Assembly (NCBI RefSeq): GCF_030272615.1
Contig: NC_081414.1
Location: 818,040,396 to 818,104,395 of the forward strand
Reading direction: 5' to 3'
Source of the DNA: Cryptomeria japonica
Taxonomy: Eukaryota; Streptophyta; Pinopsida; Cupressales; Cupressaceae
DNA length: 64,000 bases
Below are positions 10,682 to 23,489 of the stretch, in pieces (position 1 is the first letter of the stretch; every line of letters starts with the position of its first letter). The position numbers were made by a program, and so were the translations under genes. The notes below the pieces were generated by a model. It saw only the letters and a list, made by a program, of their open reading frames with translations. It was not told the DNA's origin and did not search any database.

Positions 10682-11862
10682 TGTTGGAATTTTTTATGTT
10701 TATGTTGTGATTGTCATTGATGGACACACACTTGCTTTGAGATCACTTTTTGTATGTGTAAGTTATACTCAACCGATCTTTGTTCCAAACTAGTATTGTG
10801 TTATATTCTCTAGTGTTTACCGATCTCAAGTGGTATGGAGACCTTAAGCAGTTCGAGGATCTCAAGTGGAGCAAAGGAACTAAAAGCAGCAGTTATCATT
10901 TTTCCAGTCTTCATTTTTGTCAAACTGGTAATCTGTTCAATAGTTAAACCGGTATTACTCTGAGTTACCAACCGGTAATCGGTAAAGTTGTATAAACCGA
11001 TAATACTCTGTGATGAGTTACCAACCAGTATATTTTTGTGATGAGTTACCATCCACCGACACTTTGATGGTGATTTTGTGTCATGTTACCAAATGTGGCT
11101 AGATACACTAAACCTAGGAACTTGCAATGTAATCCTATTGGACCGACATGAAATCATATTCCTTTTTGAGGACATCATGTTTAGGGTTTTAGTAGTGTAG
11201 TTGTTAGGGTTTTTGGTGGTTGATGAGTTCTTGTATGTGTGATCTTAACAGAGAAGATCAAGTTTGTGTGCTGTAATAGAGTGTGGATTTTACTGAAGAC
11301 TGAAGTAATGCTAGAATGCATTAACAATGAGCTATCAAGGATCTAACCAAGCATACTATGATAACTTTTAGATCATTCACTTGTTGATTACTTACATCTT
11401 CGACAAGTCTGAAACCCTTAACTGGGTAGGCGTGGCAAAGCCTTTGTAAATCCTCTAACAAGGTGGTTCACATTTGTGGATCTGAAATCCTCTTACAAGG
11501 TAGTCTTTAATCAGAATTATCTCCTAATAGATATTGAGATTCCTAAGAGGATCTATTCTAGTGAAGAACATTGTATGACCTTAACTGGTTTGACCTTAAC
11601 CGGTCTGGTTACTATTCTGCAGATAGTTACTTGTGAGTTTCATCTCACCGTGGTTTTTCCCATTTGGGTTTCCACGTCAAAATCTCTTGTGTTATGGTGA
11701 TTGTGCTTCTGTGGGTGAATGCCTTACTTGATATTTGGTTTGCATTTGTGGTAACTGGTTTGTTAGTTAAATTGTTATACTGGTTTACTGCTAGACTGAT
11801 AAAGTGTTTGAGTTTAGTATTTTTTGGTATACTAATTCACCCCCCACTCTTAGTATTCATCA
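10682..11862 (+). repeat. LTR B, copia 3' LTR of another family
   Basis: Starts TGTTGGAATTTT directly after a perfect polypurine tract. It carries GTCATTGATGGACAC at 10713-10727, the hairpin GTGG...CCAC at 11650-11675, and the terminal motif TTCACCCCCCACTCTTAG at about 11836. The end is placed at CA 11861-11862. The next base begins sequence of the G1 gypsy LTR type. I found no matching 5' LTR in the window. Confidence 0.8.
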
Positions 11863-12402
11863 CCTAATCCATCCCCTAAATATTGTCACATCCCTAAGCA
11901 ACTTGGAGTCACTTCTCAAAGACTCCAAAGTCTTTGAAAAGTATTTAATGCTTTATGTGTTCAACAAGCTAACCATTATATAACCATTTATGGTTAAATC
12001 CACTTGCTCCCATGGTTATAGACTTTACCTCTAACTCAGCCCTCATTTAACCCATGTGTCTCTTCAAGCATTTATTGCTTTGACCATGGTTATCCTCACT
12101 AACTCTTCCATAAGAGTTTATCCATTGGATAAAGACATTATTTATTGGATAATGGCTTTATTCTTTCAACTCAAAATTAACCTTACCTCCCAAGTTAACC
12201 CTCAAGTCATGTCAAGCATTTAATGCTTATTCCCTCTCCTCTCAACCCATCTCTTATTAACATTTGTCATCCTGAGATTGGGTTGAAAGTCCTCACATGG
12301 ATCTTAAGCCCTTCAATCTTGACCCTTGTTGAGATTACTCAATCTCAACCCTCCATTGCTCCATTTTACCTATAAATAGAGCTCATTTCTTCATAATCTA
12401 GA
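11863..12402 (+). repeat. Truncated G1-family gypsy LTR, plus orientation
   Basis: Matches the reverse complement of the G1 5' LTR from about 56410 back to about 55885. It includes the TATA box CCTATAAATAGAG at 12369-12381. Both LTR ends are missing: the left abuts LTR B and the right stops just after the TATA region. No G1-type coding sequence accompanies it, so it is a fragment of a separate copy. Confidence 0.85.
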
Positions 12403-13532
12403 ATAGGCTCTACTTCACATGCTTCCTCATTTGCTTCCACAACATGATTCTCTTCAGCAGGTTCGACCAGTATAGTTTACTCGAATCCTTGATAATCCTC
12501 TGGTTCACTCTTGTTGTCCTGTTCATTTTTCTCAGAGAACTCATCCAAATAAATCATTTCCACAAAGCTAATATTCAAAAATGCTTTTTCCTCTCCAAAA
12601 TTTGATTTTTTTAATTTTATATAAAACTTCAAATTTACATATTCAAAGTCAATGGTAAGATATTTTGGAGATATTTTAATTTTCTTAAAAAGTTTATTTT
12701 TATAAATTCAAAATGCATAATACAATTACATTTCACAATTTGAATTGATCAACTCACTAGTTAATTGAATTTAACGATTTGATTATCAACTAATCATTTA
12801 AAAGAGGTCGTAATAATTAATTTGATTTAATTACGAATGAGAAATAAACACATTTAGCCAATTAAAATCCTTAAGAATAATTAAATCATTTCACCCATTG
12901 CATAATACAAACTTAAGTAACCTAATTAGGCACATGACCCGCAAACCAAATAAAAAGAGAACTTATAGACGACCGAAACCACTCACATTGAGCATGACTA
13001 GGGGTAACATGAAGGGTTTAAGAACTTATCTTCTCCCACATCCATTTAATCAATAAGGTATTCTCAAACCTGTGAAAGCAGGTGGAGTTGATACCTCGTA
13101 CCCACACGATACTCAAACCTGCAATTTCCTGCATCACCGATACACACATGCATATATTTATAAAAACATGGTAAACACATCAGTCAAGGAGAATTATGAC
13201 TTCTCATGTCTCACCATAGTGAGTGACAAGAACCCATCTCCCCTCACCCCATACATGCACATACATGATACATTCCCATGGTGCACAACATGCATAAGGG
13301 AAACGAGTCAGTCCATAATCATTAATGCGTAATTAAAATCAATATTTAATCATCATCAATAAATTAATGCATAATTATAATTAACTAGAACACACACATT
13401 AAAGCATACATCATCATGATAGCATACTAGCTGCACATAAACATCATGACTAGGGGGGTCTACAAAGGTACTAAAAAGTCAAACTTAGTCAAAGTATGCA
13501 CATGAACAGTATGATCAAGGAAGGGGTACTAC
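12403..13532. other. Unassigned region, short acidic coding remnant and LTR-like terminus
   Basis: On the minus strand about 12415-12590 reads as an acidic, Glu/Asp/Asn-rich peptide with one stop, which may be a retroelement linker remnant. The rest is AT-rich with no frame I trust. At 13522-13532 GGGGTACTACA is the exact reverse complement of the first 11 bases of the giant LTRs L1 and L2, so a related element may end there in the opposite orientation. Confidence 0.3.
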
Positions 13533-15420
13533 ATCCTGCCCCCCTAGGATTTGACTTACTCCTGGAAGTCGCGAGTATATGATAGGAACATAGGGACACC
13601 ACAAGTCAAAGTACACACATAATATAAGCCAAAATCTTAACTATATTGCAAGAAGTTGCAATCTATAAAATCAGCATATTAATGTATCGAGATCAACATT
13701 CAAATCAACTATCTTAACAAAATTATTTCAATCCTTTTCTAACTCATATAGGTTTTCAACAAATTTCCCTGCACAATCCTTAATTACTAAAAAGAAATGC
13801 ACTACTATAGTCACATCATCTATCACCATCTAGGTTACGCATGCCAATTGTTTATTAAACTACTAAGAACCATAATTTCATTAATTATTCGCATAATTCA
13901 TACAATATCTATTGAAATTCTTATCCAAAGCATATAACACAGAGAATAATCATCACAACTTACTCTACCCAAACATGAAAAATACTCCTATCACATGAAC
14001 ACTCATCAGAATGATGAAAATTTCACATCTAATATATCATCTTACACATATATTTTCCTTCCTACATTACTTGAGAAGCATATCATACTCAAGGTTAAGT
14101 ACACAAATTTTTTCATTAAAAGGGTAGCATACTACCTTAAGGGTCTGTAATGTATAGACATAGAAAGCATAAAGGTTCATGGTATAAAACTAAAATGATG
14201 GTAACACCACAACATAAAAAATTAACGCATAATACAATCTCATTCTAAGCGAGCAAGTGAATATAATTTACATACAATGACACTTAATGTCAACTTAATT
14301 CAAATAGAATCCATGTAGGCATTCCAACACACTCGTCAAAGCAATGAGTTTGCAAATCCTTCGCAATTATCCAAGGCGTAATGCACAATTCACTAAATCC
14401 AGTTTACACTTCTATCTAATAAATCTTTGATACAAATGATTATAAATGAGTTTCATCATAGAAAGACATTTTTTATTTTATTAATTTAATATAACACTAT
14501 TGATTACCTCATTATGCCTAAATCCACTCTTCACGGTGTTCTCCCTTAACACACTGTCAAAGGTTCTAACGAACATGATAGAAATATCACTTAACACATA
14601 CCTAGGGCTAGGTAATTAAAACACTTAGAATGATCACCTGACACCCCAAACGATAGTAATTCCAAATTAAAATTACCAAATCCACAATGAAATAAAGAAA
14701 GATGTCAACAATCTCGAAATTCAACAAAATTGAAAACATGACAAGAGTCATCATTAAAATAAAAAGAAACGAGAATTTAGTGGTCATTCCGTAATAAGAA
14801 ATCTCAAAATAAAATACTAGCTACATAGTCACATAATGCTAGTCAAAAGACAGTTAAAACACCATCGCAATCAAAACTCAAAACAAGGTGACCATCTTTA
14901 GTCACACCTTTGGGAGTAACCGCCACACAAAACCCAAGGTCCCATGTCCTGAGTGTGATATAGAGTGAAAATTTAGACATTTAAGGCTATTACACTAACT
15001 ATATTTCTTTATTAATGCAATCTTGTATACACATGAAAGTTCATCTAACTATCCTTTATGTAGGCATACATATGTTGGGAGGTAATAAAATGTCATTGCA
15101 CAGAAATAGAGAATATACTAATTAATTTAAAAATTGGTAGGTTCAGAATAATTGAATTTTTCTTTTAACTATATCCATTCTCTTATCAAGAATACAAGTT
15201 TTTTAAATTGGTAGTTCTCAATGCATGATAAACCTTGGTTGCATTCATTCAAATATATCAACAAAGTAATCAACTGTTTAATTTATGATTAGATCAAACA
15301 TTAAACTATTGCATAAATATTTATAATGTTTTCATTATTAATTGTTTTTGTTGCTTTCATATTATTTAAATCTATCATTTTTTTAAAAATTATTATTTAA
15401 TTTGTTTGACAGTGATAATT
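13533..15420. other. AT-rich intergenic sequence, nothing recognised
   Basis: No sustained reading frame, LTR boundary or RNA gene found. The part nearest 15420 would be expected to hold the C-terminal exons of the terpene synthase, but no Asp-rich DDxxD coding stretch could be read on the minus strand. Confidence 0.4.
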
Positions 15421-15422
15421 AC

Positions 15423-16807
15423 CTAGAGACTTTTTTTCATCTCCACCATGTACACAAACTATAATATATTGAAATCTAATTTTGCCAATTCCAAAATCTT
15501 GTTATCCTTTAACTTGAAAAAAAATCCCTTAATTAGCTTAAAGAAGTTAAAAATCTATTATTAATTGAAAAGTTGAAAAACAATTGATAATAATATTTCT
15601 AACTTGTACTTGAAATTGTCCTCTTCATATATTTCAATGAAATTTTGTGCCTCCCATCTAGAAAAGGTACGAGTCCATTCATACAAGAGTGCATATTCCA
15701 CCTATGGAATTGAAATTATAAAATTTAATAAATATCTATTAACCTCTATTTTAAGAACGCTCTTAATATAATAATTTGATTTTAAAAAAAATTAAAAAAT
15801 TAACTCTTTCAGAAAACTTTTCTTATATATATTTTCAATTTTTTGTAATATTTGCTTAAGATATGCTGAGCTAAACATTTTAGCTTCTTCCATAACTTTT
15901 TCTCCTAGAAATGCCACACTTGAAGCTCTAAAGAGATTGAGAATACTTCGCATCCCATATTCCTCTACAATAATATTTTGATTATTATCATTGTTTCCTT
16001 CCGAGGAAAAGAACTGCCCACTTTTATCTTTGAAGTTCTCCAACACATCTTCCCATGGTATAACACATAAACAAATCATTAACCGTCTCTATGTAAGTAC
16101 CAGAAAAAAATAAAGAAATAATTAAGGTTGATAATGAAAGAAAACACACTTTAAAAGTACAGTGAGCTATTGGAATCAGTATAAATATATCAAAAAAAAA
16201 TTAATATACGTTCTCTGATAGTTGTAGCTTGCATATATAGCATAAGGATTGAAAAACATATTTAAATTATATTATGCTATTTGGGTACTTGCAGATACAC
16301 CATAACGATGGAGCCTGAGAAGTCTAAGTCCTAACGTTGTAGCATTCAAATTCTTTGTAACACTTTCAAATCCTAATCCTGTGCCCACACTTCCATCCCA
16401 ACATCTGCATCCATTATTAACTAAACCTTTTTGTTAATGTATTCAATCATGTAAAATCCACTACAAAACTATTTCTATCACAAGCGAGTTCTGTAACCTC
16501 AAAAGTTATTTATCACCTGTATAGAAACTCTAACACTAACAATTGGGTAATATGTTAGGACTTCCATCATAATTTATATATTTTGTTAGCAACCCAAATG
16601 GTAAAAGAAAAATTTAGCAAACCCGTAAACATAATCAAGAGCTTCTTTTATTTCAACTTGAAAATATCTATCTATTCCGAGGCATTGCAATGCATCAACC
16701 ATCTCAAGCCGCTCGATCATATCACCATCTAATCCAGTCTGCATTTCTTTTAACAACATTTTCACTTCCTTAACCAGTGTTTCCACATGTTCTCGGTATT
16801 CATATCC
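15423..16807 (-). pseudogene. Terpene synthase (conifer TPS-d type) gene fragment, pseudogene
   Basis: Minus-strand exons match the N-terminal half of plant terpene synthases. Exon at 16807-16623, after a CAG acceptor, reads YREHVETLVKEVKMLL, then MVDALQCLGIDRYFQ and ALDYVYG. Exon 16404-16289 reads CWDGSVGTGLGFESVT and LGLRLLRLHRYGVSA. Exon 16048-15805 has [29 protein letters not shown] and SSAYLKQ. From 15701 the frame reads VEYALLYEWTRTFSRWEA, the RxR region, to about 15590. After about 75 unmatched bases it gives DNKILELAKLDFNIL, then a TAG at 15461-15459. The first introns have GT and AG borders with compatible phase. Family members convert prenyl diphosphates to terpenes in resin. This copy lacks the first exons and the whole catalytic C-terminal domain (DDxxD), and has in-frame stops, so it is a pseudogene. 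Confidence 0.88.
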
Positions 16808-16839
16808 CTGAAAAATGCACAATCAGCAAGGAAGAAAAA

Positions 16840-19187
16840 ATAGCAGATATGAAATGCTCTTCTCTCCAATTCAACTAAGCCAATTCTGATGGTAACGCTA
16901 TTTGATTGATACGTAAAATTAATAGATATTTATCTTCCATTATATTGGAATTAGTCGTTGTATCTGGACCACACACTCACAACAATATTAATCAGTCAAT
17001 TTTTATTGGGAATTGTTACTTTTTTATAATGAAATATGTTATCAATTCTGACCTACTTTTATTGAATTTTTTATTTATGCATTAAAGATTTGAAAAGGAA
17101 ACCACCTAAAAAATATGACAAATCAATTGTCTATGATACTTTTGCAATAACTTACCAAAAGTTGAAAGCAATATTTTAATTATCTAACTGTGCCATAAAA
17201 TGGGTCCCATTATTAATTAATGACAAATGTCAATACAATTTATCTTTCTTACCAACTATGACCTACTTTACTGAATCTTTCACTTATCCATTCAAGATAT
17301 AAAAGGAAAACCAAGTAAAAAATTTGACAAATCAATTGCCCATGACAATTTTGCTATAACTTACCAAAAGTTGAAAGCAATATTTTAATTGTCAAATTGT
17401 GCCATAGACTTGGTCCCATAACTAATTAATGACAAATGTCAATACAATTTATCTTTCTTTTCTCTTTTTGTTTTATCTAACTTTTGAAATATTGAGATCA
17501 TCTTTTAAGTTAATAAAACTTGAAAGTGATCTAATCTTAAATTACATGCATTTCAAATAAATTTTTAATTTTCATTAATTAATTTTTAATAAAATTTCAG
17601 ATTATTCCTTATTTTAATATTATTTATAAAAATAGAAATAAAAATTTATAAAAATTAATTTATGATAAGTAATAATTTATATATAATAAATGATTTATCA
17701 TTCCTACTTGCTATTATGTAGTTAGAATATGTTTAATGTTTGTGCTCAACTTTACAAGCACACATATATTTATATTAGCAATGCGAAGAGTGGAATTTGA
17801 ATGCTTTGCATGGTATTTAGTGTTCACTGAACGTGTTTGAACTTTTAGCCATTTATTTTTCTAGAAATGTAATTATGTCAAGTGTGTTTTTACAGCCATA
17901 TAATGAAAAAAAGCATATATTGTGAATTGTGTGGTAAGAATCTGTCAGAGATATGAAATGCTCTTCTCTCCAATTCAACTAAGCCAATTCTGATGGTAAT
18001 GGTATTTGATTGATACATAAAATTAATAGATATTTATCTTCCATTATATTGGAACTAGTTGTTGTATCTTGTCCACACACTCACAACAATATTAATCAGT
18101 CAATTTTTATTTGGAATTGTTGATTTTTTATTATGAAATATGTTATCAATTTTGATCTACTTCTATTGAATCTTCTATTTATGCATTCAAGATTTGAAAG
18201 GAAAGCCAAGTAAAAGAAATGACAAATCAATTGTGTATGATACTTTTTCTATAACTTATCAAAAGTTGAAAGCAATATTTTTAATTGTTTAATTGTGCCA
18301 TAAAACTCGAAAGTGATCTAGTCTTAAATTACATGCATTTCAAATAAATTTTTAATTTTTCATTAATTATTTTTTAATAAAATTTCAGATTATTTCTTAT
18401 TTTAGTATTATTTATAAAAATAGAAATAAAAGTTTATAAGAATTAATTTATGGTAAGTAATAATTTATATATAATAAATGATTTATCCCTCCTACTTGCT
18501 ATTATGTAGTTAGAATATGTTTAATGTTTGTGCTCAACTTTACAAGCACACTGATATTTATATTGCCAATGCAAAGAGTGGAATTTGAATGCCTTACATG
18601 GTATTTAGTATTCAATGAACGTGTTTGAATTTTTAGCCATTTATTTTTCTAAAATTGTAATTATGTTAAATGTGTTTTTACTGCCATATAATGACAAAAA
18701 GCATATATTGTGAATTGTGTGGTGAGAATTCATTGGAGATATGAAATGCTCTTCTTTCCAATTCAACTAAGACAATTCTAATGGTAACACTATTTATCTT
18801 TCATTGTAGTGGAATTAGTTGTTGTATAAGGACCACACACTAACAACAATATTAATCAATCAATTTTTATTGGGAATTGTTACTTATTGATTATGAAATA
18901 TGTTATCAATTCTTATCTATTTCTATTGAATTTTTTATTTATGCATTCAAAATTTGAAATAAAAACCAAATAAAAAATATGACAAATCTATTGTATATGA
19001 TACTTTTGCTATAACTTATCAAAAGTTGAAAGCAATATATTAATTGTCTAATTGTGCCATAAAATGGGTCTCATAACTAATTAATGACAAATGCCAATAC
19101 AATTTATCTTGCTTATTAATGACAAATGTCAATACAATTGAATCTTTTACTTATGCATTCAAGATGTGAAAGGAAAACTAGGTAAAA
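16840..19187. repeat. Tandem AT-rich duplication, copies 1, 2 and start of 3
   Basis: The unit opens with GATATGAAATGCTCTTCT at about 16847, 17953 and 18738 and contains TTGTGCCATA, GACAAATGTCAATACAATTT and CTACTTGCTATTATGTAG blocks. Copy 1 is about 1.1 kb and holds an inner duplication of about 200 bp (around 17140-17260 and 17345-17465). Copy 2 is about 0.8 kb. Copy 3 is split by L1 and resumes at 23495. Copy 1 starts about 40 bp upstream of the terpene synthase exon at 16807, so the unit may come from its intron. No reading frame of note. Confidence 0.75.
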
Positions 19188-22100
19188 TGTAGTACCCCTA
19201 CCCTAATCAATTTCTAATCTCGGTTTAATCTTGGTCAGTTTATCTTAATATAATGTTATAGTCAGATGTTTGATTTAATGCATAGTTGTTGATGTGGTTT
19301 ACACACTAGTTGTATGCAAGTTGTTTAGTGTTCCTATTTCGTGGTATTAATATTGGGCTAACGCTTTCATTAAGTTTATATATGTATGCATGCATGACTC
19401 TTGGTTGTAGGAGATTTTAGGTACAACACCGCATGAGTGTGAGGTTCGTCTTCACCTGGATGTGCAGGTTGAATGTACCTCTTTAATCTTTAGAGTTGGA
19501 TTAGGTGGTCGTAAGACCCTAGTTGACCATAGTCGTGCTCAAGTGAGCATCGTCAGTCGTCGTCGGTATTCCCTTTTTGGTTGGGTTTGTGAGTCGTCTG
19601 TCTGATCGACTTTCTTGGTTTGCATGCTTGGTGTGTGTGGTTAAATTGATTAATTAGTCCTTAGTATTTAATTTGACTAAATATGTGTTCGTGCATTAAA
19701 GATTAATGGACTAGATTAATCAGGATTTCTTTATGTGATTTATCGTTGATTTGGATTACTCGTCTTAAATTGGGAGTAAGTTCAATTAAATGGTTGATTT
19801 TGAATATTAAATACATTTTGTATATGTTGTTGAAAAAGAAATATTTAAATTTAATTGCAATAGAATTAATTTAATCTTTTGGCATTTTTGAAATAGAAAG
19901 GTTAAATTTCAGTTGAGTGAGAAAATCAATTTTAAATGGGAAAAGCAATTCAATTTATTGATATAGTTGGAAAAGAATTATTTTTGAGAATTATTTTAAA
20001 TAAAAGTTTTAATTCCAAAAAATGAAATTTAGGTCAACTCTTCCTTATAACCTAGACTTTTTGGAAATTTTAGAGGATGGATATTTTTGGAAAAATGTTT
20101 GTTGGAAAAATATTTTTGGATGAAATTTGGGGGTTTTGGGAGGAAGGAGTTCTTCTGGATCTGGCAGGTGGGCTCTCCTTCAAGCTCTTCCAGGAATGCA
20201 TATGAAGGTAGGAATTACCTTAACTGTCCTTCTTGTTGCCATGGAAATGCTCTGTTGGTTGAAAGCAAAATGCTGGTTGTTAAGATCCAATCTTTAAAAT
20301 GGTTATTAGATTTGATTTTTGGAATTGTGGGTTTAGATATATGCATATGTCTGGTGTTCTTGCAAGCATAGTTGAATCATTGTGTAAAAATGGTCCCTTT
20401 TGGCCCAATATGTATCTTTGTTGGAAATGGTTTGGGTTTGGGAAACCCTGTCATTCTGGAAAAATTGAATTGTAAGTCTCATTATGAGACTATTCTTTAA
20501 AAATGGAGGGTTTTGCTGTGTATAATAGAATTATTAAAACCCAGACCTTTAATCAAGGGAAAATCGATTCCTTCTTTTTGTTAAATCGAATTATGGATTT
20601 GCAACCCATTCATTTTGTTAATTCGAAATTTATATCGAAATGTTTTTTTTTAACGCGCAAAATAAATTTTGTGTCTTGGGGTTGGAGGGCGGGGAGTGAA
20701 GCTCAACCCGCCTCCTCCTCCCCTTCCCCCGCATGAGTTGCGGCTCGCGGTGGCTGCAGGCTCACTGTGGTGGCCGCAAGGGCTACGGTGGCCGCAGGGC
20801 GCCGCGGAACCTGCGTCCACCGTAGTGGCACCGCCCGCGCGGGTTCTCCTGCGGCTGGGGTTTGGGCCGCCCAACCCCCACATTGGGAGGTGGGCCCGGC
20901 CTTCGCCGCCCTCCAGTTTAATATTGTTTTTTGTTAGTTTTTTAAAAAAATGTTTTTTTTAATGTATTTTTTTTATTTATTTAAAAAAAAATACATATAA
21001 TATTTTAATAGTATTTTATGGTAAATTTCAATTAGGTTTTAATTATGATTAATGTGGCATAATTATAATTAATGATAAATTTGATATTAATTAATTGTAT
21101 AATGGAATTTATACGTTAATTAATATTCAATTTCGTTTTATGATTAACGCACTTTTCTAATTAAAGCCTAGCATTGCTAATTTTGCAATTAATTATTAAT
21201 TGGTTAGATTTTGATTAATCTTGGATTAATAGATATATACCTTAATTAATAGCTCATTTGGGTATTTGTCTGATTGAGGAAGTATTGTTGTAATAATAGG
21301 ATATTATTTTATTGGAAGATTGTTGGAATATGAGATGTTTATTAATTGATTATGTTAAATAGTACTTTATTCAAGAATGTATATTGTTCGAAGACTTTAA
21401 TGATATAGGCCATCTGGAAATATTAGAAATGAATATTTAACCCTTGGACGTTATGAATTTAAACGATGTGCTTTTGGAAATTTAATTAAGTATCATTTGG
21501 GAAAATTGTTTAGTTACTAATATTCTCATTTAGTAAAATGAATGGTTAATTTATATTTTTCCTCTGTTTGAGTAATAGACAATGGTACTATTGCAAATTG
21601 TGATATTGTATTCTCCTTGCAATGATGATTTCCTACTAGTGTATTTTTGGAAACATAGATCATGTAGAAAACTTGATCGACCTTTATTGGTTTAATCAAT
21701 ATGAGAAAATATTGTCTTTTCCGGTTATTGCCTTTGCGAGTTTAATTCCTATATTCGCTTTTGCTTATGTAATGGCAAGTCATGCTTTGTTTGATAGGAC
21801 CCTGTCGTATGGATTGATTTGGGGTACCTATTTCAGTCCTCGGTTCTAAGTTGACTATTGCCTTGTGGTGGTGTTGTAGTTGGTCATATCCTTTGTGTGG
21901 GTGTTGAATGATGATTTGTGGGTGACCTTAGTTGGTCGGGTCTCTAGTTAGAGTACCGTTAGTAGTGTACCTCTTTTGAGTTGTGTTTGACCAGATGGTG
22001 GTGCCCTCCTTCTTGAACTCTGTTCGTCTATCCATGTGTATTCCTTGGTTTTTGAGTTCGTCAAGATTAGTCTAGTGTCATATGGGAAAGTGGCTTTCGA

Positions 22101-23489
22101 TTTGGGGGCCACGCCCAAAGTGGCTGCTGGGTAACCCGTCGAAAGTGAGTCTAATAAGTGATAACCTAACAATAGATTAGAATGTAATCTCTAAGTAAGA
22201 TTTTTCTACCTCACACATGGGACGAGTGCTAACATAGATTCGGCATGCTATGAGAAGGCCTAAAATGGCAAACCATCATCTTTGTCTTCACGAGAGGATG
22301 TGTGGGTCCACATGAGGCTTGGATGGGCCGGAGGTTCAGATTAGGTTGCTAGGGTAACCAGTGTATGGGGCCAGAACCTATGAAGACCTGCCATGGTAAC
22401 CATACCAGGTTGTGTGATGACACTTGTCCCTACGTTCGCTAGTGTGTTGTCGTATTGTCCTGTTAGGAGCACGTTTGTGGGTCATCCTTTTGTCTATGCC
22501 CTTGTGAGTATTGGTTTCATGTTAGACCTTGGGTGGTGATGGCTCAGTTTTGTGGATGCTCTCTTGGACCTTTGTATTAGCTTTGATTATGTTCAGCTGG
22601 ATCCTTTTCTTTTCAGGGATTGTTTTTGTATTAATTGACCGATGTGGTCGTTTGTATATTGTTTATATTTCACCTTGATGACCAGATTGTAATGGTGTAA
22701 CCTCTTGTATTCTTAACTTTATTAATTATCAGAGGTGTCTTGCAGTTGAGTAGACCCGGAGATGTAGCCCTTTAGGGGTGAACTCCGAGATCATTATGGT
22801 GTTATGTGATGTTATTCTCTTATGTTTCCCTTATTCAACTTTATCATGTATGAATAGCTTATGTTAGAATGTATAAGTGGATAAGATGGAATTAACTTTA
22901 AATGCTTATATGCAGTCCTTCTTGAATGCCATTTTGATTGAATGCATAATTGGTTTAGATGAGCTTTATCGTAGATGCATGTATGCAATCGTCTTTTAAA
23001 ATGCAATAAATTGGAATATGAAAGAATGTAACTTAGAGTAATGGAATATATTCAGTTGTTGTTAAGGAAATTAAGTATGCTTGAAAAGATCTCATATGTT
23101 TATGATGAAATTCTAGTGTGAGAGAATATTAGATGTATGGCTTGTATTTTAATGAAAAGCTTGAATGAAGATTATGAATAGATCTTAATGGATGAATCTT
23201 TTCTTGTGATTTATATTTCCATCTTCTAAAAGAAATTATCCTGATTAAGAATTATCTCGTTATTAAGATAATCAGCTTATTGGATTAATTGTGTGAGTTA
23301 AGTGAATTATGAAATTTAAGTAATCTCGTTGGGAAACTCTTTAGGTGTTAGTTGATGTCTTCCGCTATGTAATGTGAATCTTTGATATCTTGTTGTATCT
23401 TAATGTGGTGTAACTTTAAAAAAAAAATTATTGCACTCTATTCTTGTGTTTTGGCTTATCCCTTCGGGGTTTCCTGGCGGGGCATTACA
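19188..23489 (+). mobile_element. L1: 4.3 kb giant solo LTR (or LTR-like element)
   Basis: Runs from TGTAGTACCCC to GGGGCATTACA and is flanked by a perfect 5 bp duplication, TAAAA (19183-19187 and 23490-23494). The ends form a 9-of-11 inverted repeat. There is no direct repeat between the two ends, no PBS and no retroviral protein, so the unit behaves as a single very long LTR left after recombination. L2 at 35330-39554 is a second copy at another site. Inside are a TATA-like site at 20046, a splice-donor-like site at 20218, and a GC-rich island. The short frames inside are not supported as genes. A large non-autonomous derivative is the alternative. Confidence 0.82.
20680..20912 (+). other. 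GC-rich island inside giant LTR L1
   Basis: About 230 bp of G+C-rich, CpG-dense sequence sits in a strongly AT-rich LTR. It repeats GTGGCCGCAGGGC-like blocks and has overlapping open frames on both strands (Pro, Arg, Gly, Ala-rich) that look like composition effects rather than genes. L2 has the same island at 36655-36930 with clear homology. Confidence 0.7.

Noticed and set aside
8834-11862. LTR A and LTR B as the two LTRs of one element
   Set aside because: They share architecture motifs but do not align along their length.
20087-20371. Forward frame in L1 as a small gene
   Set aside because: The corresponding part of L2 does not keep the frame.
20650-20962. Overlapping Pro/Arg/Gly-rich frames in the GC islands of L1 and L2 as genes
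   Set aside because: Open on both strands because of GC composition; the frames are not conserved between the two copies and no domain is visible.
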